DNA of 9,872 nucleotides from an uncultured Treponema sp. (GTDB lineage: Bacteria > Spirochaetota > Spirochaetia > Treponematales > Treponemataceae): contig CAKUWD010000108.1 of assembly GCA_934699065.1 (NCBI GenBank), forward strand, positions 1 through 9,872, given 5' to 3'. A model generated the notes under the pieces. The model saw only the letters and a list, made by a program, of their open reading frames with translations. It ran no database searches and was not told the DNA's origin. Below are positions 1 to 5,596 of the stretch, in pieces (the stretch's first letter is position 1; each line of letters starts with the position of its first letter). The position numbers were made by a program, and so were the translations under genes.

Positions 1-282
1 ATCGGAATACAAAAGCGGCTCTCCTCCGCTTATTACAAGTCCGCTTAAAATGCCCTGACGTTTTTCCAGATGGGCAAAAAGTTCTGCTACAGTATTGAGA
101 GGTTCAGTTTCTGTTCCTGCCGGGATTTCTGAATCATCAAGCACAAGTCCAATATTATAGCAGTAGGGACAGCGGATATTACAGCCTTTTAGAAAAAAAG
201 AACCTGCGACACGCCCTGGAAAATCCACACAAGTAGTTTTTACAAGTACGCCCGCAGGTTTATTAAGATCAAGTTCTGACAT
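1..282 (-). CDS. nrdG: Anaerobic ribonucleotide reductase activating protein (radical SAM), N-terminal part
   Basis: The first 94 codons are present; the gene runs off the left edge. It encodes a radical SAM activase that uses a [4Fe-4S] cluster and S-adenosylmethionine to install the glycyl radical of class III ribonucleotide reductase. Visible signs are the cluster motif GCNIRCPYC (Cys34, Cys38, Cys41; CX3CX2C), the preceding VDFPG segment (residues 19-23) typical of the NrdG/PflA group, and the SAM-binding SGGEP motif near residues 86-90. The start ATG overlaps the stop of the upstream gene as TAATG, so translation is probably coupled and no separate ribosome site is evident. Its immediate neighbour carries the putative glycyl radical loop, so activase and target are made together. 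NrdG versus another glycyl-radical activase is decided by context with nrdR and nrdD. Confidence 0.9.
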   Translation of the reverse strand, partial: MSELDLNKPAGVLVKTTCVDFPGRVAGSFFLKGCNIRCPYCYNIGLVLDDSEIPAGTETEPLNTVAELFAHLEKRQGILSGLVISGGEPLLYSD

Positions 283-815
283 TATGCAGTAACTGCTACC
301 TTATTGAAAACAGCTTCAAGTTCTTCAACATTGTGACAGCGTGCAGTTTCTACACCAGCTTCATTGTAGAAGATTACTGTAGGAGAAGCGAATACACCCT
401 TCTTTGCAGCTTCTGCAAGACCATCTTTTGTATCAACATCGATAGAACGTCCAGGCATATCAAGGTCTGCCATAAAGCTCTTTACTGGCGGACAGTTAGG
501 ACATGTCTGTCTTGTATACATTTCATATGTTACACTTGTTAAATCTGCGGCTGTTTCTGCTTTTGTCATTTTAGCAGGAGCCTTGCGTACGCATGGCTGG
601 TCAGCTGCAGTAATATCATATTCCTTGCTGGCTTCGAGAGTGAACATTTTACGCTGATCAAATTCATCGCGCTTACCTTTGTTCCAATGCTTTACGGCGC
701 GGTAGTAACCTACGATGCGTGCGTAAACCTCAGTCTCGGTTCCATGAACATCCTTAAGAGCCTCTTTAGTCTCTTCAATTTCAGCTTCAATCTGTGCAAG
801 TGTTCTTTTTTCCAT
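282..815 (-). CDS. Stand-alone NrdD glycyl radical domain fused to a thioredoxin/glutaredoxin-like domain
   Basis: This 177-residue protein has three parts. Residues 1-24 form a charged, probably helical segment. Residues 27-58 match the very C-terminus of class III ribonucleotide reductases: TEVYARIVGYYR followed by WNKGKRDEF and an Arg. The motif parallels RVCGYLG...FNAGK at the end of E. coli NrdD, making Gly36 the probable glycyl radical residue. After a linker (about 59-93), residues 95-175 form a redoxin fold with CPNC (Cys105, Cys108), then Pro109-Pro110 and Lys112, and a probable cis-Pro at 145 in FASPTVIFY. The upstream nrdD ends before its own radical loop, so this gene most likely supplies it in trans, together with a dithiol reductant. 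It has its own promoter, NrdR box and strong GGGAGGAG ribosome site. Domain calls are firm; joint function with NrdD is inferred. Alternatives are a spare-part subunit or a redoxin adaptor. Confidence 0.85.
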   Translation of the reverse strand: MEKRTLAQIEAEIEETKEALKDVHGTETEVYARIVGYYRAVKHWNKGKRDEFDQRKMFTLEASKEYDITAADQPCVRKAPAKMTKAETAADLTSVTYEMYTRQTCPNCPPVKSFMADLDMPGRSIDVDTKDGLAEAAKKGVFASPTVIFYNEAGVETARCHNVEELEAVFNKVAVTA

Positions 816-855
816 AATCTTTTTTCTCCTCCCAAATTATTTAATTTTCACACCC

Positions 856-871
856 ACACTAAATATAGTGT
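856..871 (-). promoter_or_regulatory. NrdR box upstream of the radical-domain/redoxin gene
   Basis: On the minus strand the sequence is ACACTATATTTAGTGT, which matches 15 of 16 positions of the NrdR consensus ACACWATATATWGTGT as I recall it. It is also part of a perfect inverted repeat (CCACACT, 6-base loop, AGTGTGG at 854-873). It overlaps the -10 element, as expected for repression by NrdR, and nrdR itself lies about 2.2 kb upstream. NrdR boxes usually come in pairs. The only nearby candidate is a weak 11/16 match at 874-889, whose centre spacing (18 bp) is not the usual one. Confidence 0.85.
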
Positions 872-890
872 GGATACGATATTTTGTCAA
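862..890 (-). promoter_or_regulatory. Sigma70-type promoter for the radical-domain/redoxin gene
   Basis: On the minus strand there is a perfect -35 TTGACA (890-885), a 17-bp spacer and a -10 TATATT (867-862). The transcript would start near position 855 and give a roughly 40-base leader ending in the GGGAGGAG ribosome site. The promoter sits between the two NrdD parts, so the small gene and nrdG can be transcribed independently of nrdD. The NrdR box covers the -10. Confidence 0.75.
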
Positions 891-906
891 TGTTATGTAC
901 ACTAGA

Positions 907-930
907 ATTTTCGGCACTGAGACCGAAAAT
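907..930 (-). terminator. Hairpin after nrdD, possible terminator or attenuator
   Basis: A perfect 8-bp inverted repeat (ATTTTCGG / CCGAAAAT) with an 8-base loop starts two bases after the nrdD stop codon. There is no long U tract after it on the minus strand, only a few U residues, so termination may be partial. It precedes the internal promoter and could set the ratio of nrdD to downstream transcripts or protect the nrdD mRNA 3' end. Confidence 0.5.
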
Positions 931-932
931 CT

Positions 933-3047
933 TTAATTTTTCTGCTCTGCAAGTACTTTTTCTTTCTCTGCTTCAAGAGCCTTAAGTTTCTCTTTAAGAG
1001 CCTTTTCTTTTTCTGCCTTACACTTAGGACATTCGAACTGCTGTCCTATGAGATAGCCGTGAACCTTACAGATAGAGTAGGTTGGCGATACAGTAAAGAA
1101 AGGAATGCGGTACTTGCTTGCAATTGTGCGAACCAGGTCGGCACATGACTTCCAGTCTTTAAGAGCTTCACCCATGAACACGTGGAACATTGTTCCGCCG
1201 GTATACTTAGTCTGCAAAGCTTCCTGATGATCGAGAGCTTCGAATACATCAGCTGTGTAATCAACAGGCAGCTGTGAAGAGTTAGTATAGAATGGTTCGT
1301 TAGTTCCGCTTGTAATGATATCAGGGAACTGTTCCTTGTCGTGGCGGGCAAGGCGGTAAGATGTAGATTCTGCAGGAGTTGCTTCAAGATTGAAGAGATC
1401 TCCTGTTTCCTCCTGGAAGTCCTGCATCTTTTCTCGCATGTGCTGTAATACTTTTTCTGCAAAAGCCTTTCCCTTAGGATTTGTGATATTTACTCCAAGG
1501 AAGTTCAGACAGCATTCGTTCATACCGCAAAGACCGATTGTGTTGAAGTGATTTACAAGGGTCTTGAGGTAACGTCTTGTGTATGGGAACAAGCCGCCGT
1601 CATAAAGCTTTTGAATAACCTTACGCTTTGTACAAAGACTTTCCTTTGCAAGTTCCATAAGGTAATCAAGGCGCTTGTAGAATTCTTCTTCATTCTTAGC
1701 AAGGTAGCCGATCTGTGGCATATTGATTGTTACTACACCGATAGAACCTGTGAACTCGTCTGCACCAAAGAGACCACCACCACGGCGGCGGAGCTCGCGC
1801 TTATCAAGCTGGAGACGGCAGCACATAGAACGTACATCACTAGGATTAAGGTCTGAGTTTACAAAGTTCTGGAAGTTTGGAGTTCCGTACTGAGCTGTCA
1901 TAGTAAAGAGCAGTTTTGCGTTTTCTGAGTTCCAGTCGAAATCACGTGTAATGTTATAGGTTGGAATAGGGTAAGCAAATCCGCGGCCATTAGCATCACC
2001 TTCAATCATAAGCTCAATGAATACTTTGTTGATTATATCCATTTCTTTCTGGCAGTCGCCGTAAGTATAATCCTGTTCCTTACCGCCTACGATAGCCTTT
2101 TTGTTTTTAAGGTCATCAGGACATACCCAGTCCAAAGTAATGTTTGTAAACGGAGCCTGAGAACCCCAGCGGCTAGGTGTGTTTACACCGTAAATATAGC
2201 TCTGGATGCACTGGCGAACCTGTTTTTCTGTAAGGTGATCTGCACGGATAAATGGTGCAAGATAGGTATCGAAAGAAGAGAAGGCCTGTGCACCTGCCCA
2301 TTCATTCTGCATGATACCAAGGAAGTTTACAATCTGGTTTACAAGTGTTGAAAGGTGAGTTGCCGGAGTAGAGGTAATTTTGTCTGGTACTCCACCAAGT
2401 CCTTCTGCAATCAGCTGACGGAGAGACCAGCCTGCACAATAGCCTGAGAACATAGAAAGGTCATGGATATGGAATGCGGCTGTTTTATGTGCTTCTGCAA
2501 TTTCTTTAGAGTAAATATTGTTAAGCCAGTAGTTGGCAGTAATAGTACCTGAGTTGTGGAGAATAAGACCACCAAGCGAGAAGTTTACGTTTGCGTTTTC
2601 GTTTACACGCCAGTCGCTCTGAGCAAGGTAACCGTCCATAGTCTTGTTGATGTCAATCATAAGGCTCTTAGCGTCGCGCATTGCTTCGTGGCGGGCACGG
2701 TAAAGAATGTAAGCCTTTGCAACCTCAACTTCTTTGTTTTCGATGAGAACGCTTTCTACAATATCCTGAATCTCTTCGATGGCAGGAATAGAATGTGCAC
2801 GGTTTCCAGCAAGCTGGATACGAAGTTTTTCTTCTACCATGTCGGTAAGCTGAGCTGCTCTATCCGGATCCTTGCGCTTTTCTACGGCTTCAATAGCCTT
2901 GCCGATAGCAGATTCGATTTTGCTTCTGTCATAGTCTGCAATTTCGCCTGAACGCTTTACTACTGACTTCAGGAAGCCCTTTGTTTCCGAATCGGAACTG
3001 TTGCCCAGAAAACTTCTCCATTCTGGAAAGATTGATTGATCACTCAT
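933..3047 (-). CDS. nrdD: Class III anaerobic ribonucleoside-triphosphate reductase, large chain lacking the glycyl radical loop
   Basis: This 704-residue protein reduces ribonucleotides to deoxyribonucleotides under anaerobic conditions. An ATP cone (about residues 25-120) for allosteric control comes first. The catalytic glycyl-radical barrel follows, with IHDL (194-197), SGYCAGWSL (Cys204), NEWAGAQAFSSFD (248-260), QAPFTN, SMCCRLQLD (Cys409/Cys410, probably including the thiyl-radical Cys), GLCGMNECCLNF (505-516) and NLEATPAE (553-560). The Glu-rich NLEATPAE segment is typical of forms that use a protein dithiol rather than formate. A C-terminal zinc site looks complete as Cys660, His663, Cys673 and Cys676. 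In the family a glycyl radical loop comes about 16 residues later. Here there is only a Lys/Glu-rich helix (677-704) and a stop, and the loop is found in the next gene. The ATG overlaps the nrdR stop (ATGA), with GAGGGG upstream as ribosome site. Family assignment is secure. Confidence 0.95.
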   Translation of the reverse strand: MSDQSIFPEWRSFLGNSSDSETKGFLKSVVKRSGEIADYDRSKIESAIGKAIEAVEKRKDPDRAAQLTDMVEEKLRIQLAGNRAHSIPAIEEIQDIVESVLIENKEVEVAKAYILYRARHEAMRDAKSLMIDINKTMDGYLAQSDWRVNENANVNFSLGGLILHNSGTITANYWLNNIYSKEIAEAHKTAAFHIHDLSMFSGYCAGWSLRQLIAEGLGGVPDKITSTPATHLSTLVNQIVNFLGIMQNEWAGAQAFSSFDTYLAPFIRADHLTEKQVRQCIQSYIYGVNTPSRWGSQAPFTNITLDWVCPDDLKNKKAIVGGKEQDYTYGDCQKEMDIINKVFIELMIEGDANGRGFAYPIPTYNITRDFDWNSENAKLLFTMTAQYGTPNFQNFVNSDLNPSDVRSMCCRLQLDKRELRRRGGGLFGADEFTGSIGVVTINMPQIGYLAKNEEEFYKRLDYLMELAKESLCTKRKVIQKLYDGGLFPYTRRYLKTLVNHFNTIGLCGMNECCLNFLGVNITNPKGKAFAEKVLQHMREKMQDFQEETGDLFNLEATPAESTSYRLARHDKEQFPDIITSGTNEPFYTNSSQLPVDYTADVFEALDHQEALQTKYTGGTMFHVFMGEALKDWKSCADLVRTIASKYRIPFFTVSPTYSICKVHGYLIGQQFECPKCKAEKEKALKEKLKALEAEKEKVLAEQKN

Positions 3048-3514
3048 TTCGTTTTTCCCCTCTTTTCTATGTTCTTTACTTCAGTTATGAATTCATCGAG
3101 ATTCTCAAAATGCCGGTAGACAGATGCAAATCGAATGTAAGCTACCTTGTCGATGTCATACAATTTTTCAAGCACAAGCTCTCCCAGCTCGGACGTAGAA
3201 ATTTCGCGGTTTTCACGACCTTTTTTAATTGCGAGATCTTCAATGTCATTGGAAAGCTGTTCTACCATAGAGGTTGCGACAGGACGTTTTTCCAAAGCAC
3301 GCTCAATACCTTTTTCCAGCTTCAGGCGGTCAAAAGGCTGGCGGCGTCCATCGCGTTTGATAACCATAAAGGGTTTTTCATCAATACGTTCATAACTGGT
3401 AAATCTGTAGCCGCATGCAAGACATTCACGTCTTCTGCGGATACTTTCACCATTTACCATCGTTCTTGACTCAAGGACTTTGTCCTCAATGTTACCACAG
3501 TAGGGGCAGCGCAT
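3044..3514 (-). CDS. nrdR: Transcriptional repressor NrdR
   Basis: The 156-residue product has the usual length and plan of NrdR, the nucleotide-sensing repressor of ribonucleotide reductase genes. An N-terminal zinc ribbon has Cys3, Cys6, Cys31 and Cys34 (MRCPYCG, then RRRRECLACGYRF), and an ATP cone follows from about residue 48 (FMVIKRDGRRQPFD). The last part, YIRFASVYRHFENLDEF, is also characteristic. The gene is first in the reductase cluster and overlaps nrdD by ATGA, so regulator and reductase are translationally linked. AGAGGA lies just upstream of the ATG. An NrdR-box-like element lies in its own promoter, suggesting autoregulation. No key residue is missing. Confidence 0.97.
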   Translation of the reverse strand: MRCPYCGNIEDKVLESRTMVNGESIRRRRECLACGYRFTSYERIDEKPFMVIKRDGRRQPFDRLKLEKGIERALEKRPVATSMVEQLSNDIEDLAIKKGRENREISTSELGELVLEKLYDIDKVAYIRFASVYRHFENLDEFITEVKNIEKRGKTK

Positions 3515-3562
3515 TGTTTCCTCTCACTTTTTATTTTCTAGCGTCTTTATTTTGATAATTAC

Positions 3563-3591
3563 ATCATAGTACACTAGATATGGATAGACAA
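3563..3591 (-). promoter_or_regulatory. Probable promoter of the nrdR-nrdD unit
   Basis: On the minus strand there is TTGTCT (3591-3586), a 17-bp spacer and TATGAT (3568-3563), which is 4/6 and 5/6 to the sigma70 consensus. The start would fall near 3556, leaving a leader of about 40 bases before nrdR. It lies in the 174-bp AT-rich gap downstream of the lnt terminator. Confidence 0.55.
3571..3586 (-). promoter_or_regulatory. Imperfect NrdR box in the nrdR promoter
   Basis: On the minus strand TATCCATATCTAGTGT matches the NrdR consensus at 11 of 16 positions, with one perfect half (TAGTGT) and one degraded half. It fills the spacer between the -35 and -10 elements, where bound NrdR would block polymerase. 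The downstream half shares the 10-mer TCTAGTGTAC with the region upstream of the radical-domain promoter. Confidence 0.45.
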
Positions 3592-3665
3592 GTGAATTTT
3601 TGGAAATTTTGTGAATTTATTTTAAACTTTTTTTCTTGACAAAAATTTTTTTTATGCTTATCCCC

Positions 3666-3686
3666 AAAAAAAGCTTTTTAGCTCTT
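3666..3686 (-). terminator. Rho-independent terminator after lnt
   Basis: Three bases after the lnt TAG, the minus strand can form a 7-bp stem (AAGAGCT with AGCTTTT, one G-U pair) around an AAAA loop, ending in a run of seven T. This separates lnt from the nrdR promoter. The stem is short and mostly A-U, so strength is uncertain. Confidence 0.5.
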
Positions 3687-3688
3687 GA

Positions 3689-5518
3689 CTATTTTTTTGA
3701 TTTTGAATTCTTTTTTCGTTTTTTGTCAGATTTTTTTGATTTTTTAATCTTTCTTTCACTTGGAATGTAGTCCCAGAAACAGAATGTGAGGCGGGCATAT
3801 ACACTGCAGATTACAAAAATTATAAAACAAAGATATGGAAGCCAGTTTCCAAAGCGGGCATAAGTTGTGATTTTATGCTCGAAAACAGGAATTTCTGCAG
3901 ATAAAGCTGCTTCTTCAAATAGAGGAAGATCTGCTATCACCTTTCCAGAAGGTTCTACTACAACAGAATAACCTGCATTTGCTGAACGAACTAAAGTTGT
4001 ACGGTATTCTATGGCTCTGTAAGAAGCAATTACAAAATGCTGGATTTCGCTTGATTTTGTTTTTGACCATGAATCATCTGTGATATTTACAAAAAGCTCA
4101 CAACCGTTTAAGAAAAGGGGTCTCATAATATCGGTAAACGCATCATCAAAACAAATCGGTGTAGCGATTCGAACAGTATAAGGCTGAGAATCGTCGATTA
4201 CCTGTTGAATATGAGTTTTATTAAGATCAATATTTTTTACGGCAGGAAGTTTGAAATCGGATGTTATCCTGCAGGGAACATCAAAAAATACATACTGATC
4301 ACCTGGAGTCCAGCCCGCAGAAATGCCTACGATTTTTTCCATAAAAGCCCGCACAGGTGGAACTTCCATAAAAGGCAGGGCTTCTGCAAAAGGAACAAGA
4401 TGATTTTTTGCGTAATAGCCGCGGTAATTTCCTGTTGAATCGTAAAGTATCGAAGAATTAAAATACTGAAGGTGATCTTTTTCTGATTTTCTATAAGAAT
4501 ATTGTTTTTCGCGTACTACAGAACCTCCGAAAATGAAAGGCACATTAGTTTCACGAATAAACTGAGTTAGCGGTTTTTCTTCAGGAAACCAGTCATAATA
4601 TCTTGTAGCACCTGGAAATGCCCTTAACAAACAACCTTCACTCCAGACTACAAGATCTGCCGTTCGGTTTTGTAGTTGCAATTCTTCGATTTTTTGTTTT
4701 GTGAGACGTTCGGAAGTTAATATTGCCTGATCATCTGTTTCCTGTTTCCATGGGTCGCTATTTTGTTGAACAGTAATAATGTTGAGTTTTTTTACGGGCT
4801 TGTATGTTTTATCATACTGAATGATTCCATAAAGCATCATTGAAATAAGAACTATAAGGAAAAACTTTGCCGTTTGAACTGTATGATTCAATTTTGTTTG
4901 CTGCAGTCTGCTGTTTTCGTAATAAAGCATTAAAAACTCTGCTGCAAGGGCATTGAACAGAACAATAACAAAAGTAATGCCATAAGTTCCTGTAATAGAT
5001 GCAGTTTGCATCAGTACCGGCCAGTGATACATTGCAGAGGAAACTGTTCCCCATGGATAGCCCAGGAATCCGGAAGATTTTGCCCATTCGTATAAGGTAT
5101 AAATAACTGTAAAATACAGGACTCTGAATGCCGGAGACTGCATTAAAGGCTGAACAAGTGTGTTTTCATTAAGTTTATTTTGTGAACTAGTGGAAAAATA
5201 AGGCAGAAAAGCATATAAACCAAATGCTCCACCTATACAGGCTGTTCCAAGTGCTGAAGCTCCCAGAGTAAAAATTGCAAAATCCTTAAAATATGCAAGC
5301 CAGAAGCTTGAAATCAAATGTGTTGTAAGGGTTTGAATAAAGAAAGCAAGAAAAGCTGTTTTAAAATCTTTTATCTTATTTAATATCAAATATAATGGAA
5401 TAAAAGCAAAAAGTGTAAATACAGGACATCCGAAAAGATATATTTCGTTAGGGATTGCAAGTGAAAGTAATAATCCTGAGAAAACTGAAGAAAAAATAAC
5501 TTGTAAAATCAATTCCAT
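3689..5518 (-). CDS. lnt: Apolipoprotein N-acyltransferase
   Basis: This 609-residue inner-membrane enzyme transfers an acyl chain to the N-terminal cysteine of lipoproteins, the last step of lipoprotein maturation. Several hydrophobic segments fill the first 240 residues, including the family's aromatic-rich FLGYPWG motif (151-157). The nitrilase-like domain carries the expected triad: Glu294 in VVWSEG, Lys371 in YYAKNHLVPFAE and Cys456 in ATPICFDDAF. The residues after the Cys read Phe-Asp-Asp rather than the Tyr-Glu common in proteobacteria. A final membrane segment is at about 556-580. It is longer than E. coli Lnt, partly through a very Lys/Ser-rich cytoplasmic tail (about 588-609). No clear ribosome site precedes the ATG; the start is favoured because a membrane segment begins directly. 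It is monocistronic in appearance. Confidence 0.95.
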   Translation of the reverse strand: MELILQVIFSSVFSGLLLSLAIPNEIYLFGCPVFTLFAFIPLYLILNKIKDFKTAFLAFFIQTLTTHLISSFWLAYFKDFAIFTLGASALGTACIGGAFGLYAFLPYFSTSSQNKLNENTLVQPLMQSPAFRVLYFTVIYTLYEWAKSSGFLGYPWGTVSSAMYHWPVLMQTASITGTYGITFVIVLFNALAAEFLMLYYENSRLQQTKLNHTVQTAKFFLIVLISMMLYGIIQYDKTYKPVKKLNIITVQQNSDPWKQETDDQAILTSERLTKQKIEELQLQNRTADLVVWSEGCLLRAFPGATRYYDWFPEEKPLTQFIRETNVPFIFGGSVVREKQYSYRKSEKDHLQYFNSSILYDSTGNYRGYYAKNHLVPFAEALPFMEVPPVRAFMEKIVGISAGWTPGDQYVFFDVPCRITSDFKLPAVKNIDLNKTHIQQVIDDSQPYTVRIATPICFDDAFTDIMRPLFLNGCELFVNITDDSWSKTKSSEIQHFVIASYRAIEYRTTLVRSANAGYSVVVEPSGKVIADLPLFEEAALSAEIPVFEHKITTYARFGNWLPYLCFIIFVICSVYARLTFCFWDYIPSERKIKKSKKSDKKRKKNSKSKK

Positions 5519-5527
5519 TATATTATT

Positions 5528-5557
5528 ATTTTAACAATATACATTGAAAAAATTCAA
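5528..5557 (-). promoter_or_regulatory. Candidate lnt promoter giving a near-leaderless transcript
   Basis: On the minus strand TTGAAT (5557-5552), an 18-bp spacer and TAAAAT (5533-5528) resemble a sigma70 promoter. The expected start is within a few bases of the lnt ATG at 5518, which fits the absence of a ribosome binding site there. The region is AT-rich, so chance matches are likely. Confidence 0.35.
5544..5557. repeat. Short inverted repeat in the divergent lnt/kinase spacer
   Basis: TTGAA, four A, TTCAA form a perfect 5-bp inverted repeat. It overlaps the candidate lnt -35 element and lies 40 bases upstream of the kinase ATG, so it could be an operator, but it is short and AT-rich. Confidence 0.3.
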
Positions 5558-5596
5558 GGTAAAATAAGGGGAATTAATAAAGGGAGGGTCCAATAA

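Noticed and set aside
874..889. Second NrdR box next to the strong one
   Set aside because: Minus-strand TGACAAAATATCGTAT matches only 11 of 16 positions, and the centre spacing of 18 bp is not the usual roughly 31 bp.
815..935. Sequencing error or recent frameshift breaking a single nrdD
   Set aside because: Both halves are in the same frame, but two in-frame TAA codons, a -35/-10 pair, an NrdR box, a hairpin and a strong ribosome site lie between them. One error would not rejoin them.
1046..2951. Open frames of 100-138 codons inside nrdD on both strands
   Set aside because: Low-complexity or Cys/Phe/Leu-rich translations without family motifs or ribosome sites; shadows of nrdD.
2981..3469. 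162-codon plus-strand frame across nrdR
   Set aside because: It lies opposite a secure nrdR and nrdD start, and its translation has no recognisable domain.
3636..3664. Plus-strand promoter TTGACA-17-TATCCC giving an antisense transcript into lnt
   Set aside because: The -10 is poor and the site lies in very AT-rich sequence where a chance -35 is expected; no plus-strand gene follows.
3600..3690. AT-rich tract as replication origin
   Set aside because: No DnaA-box cluster or origin-associated genes were found; it reads as a terminator plus promoter region.
5521..5596. Promoter for the plus-strand kinase-surE-TPR operon
   Set aside because: TAAAAT at 5560-5565 has no acceptable -35 at 16-18 bp; a promoter must exist, but I cannot place it.
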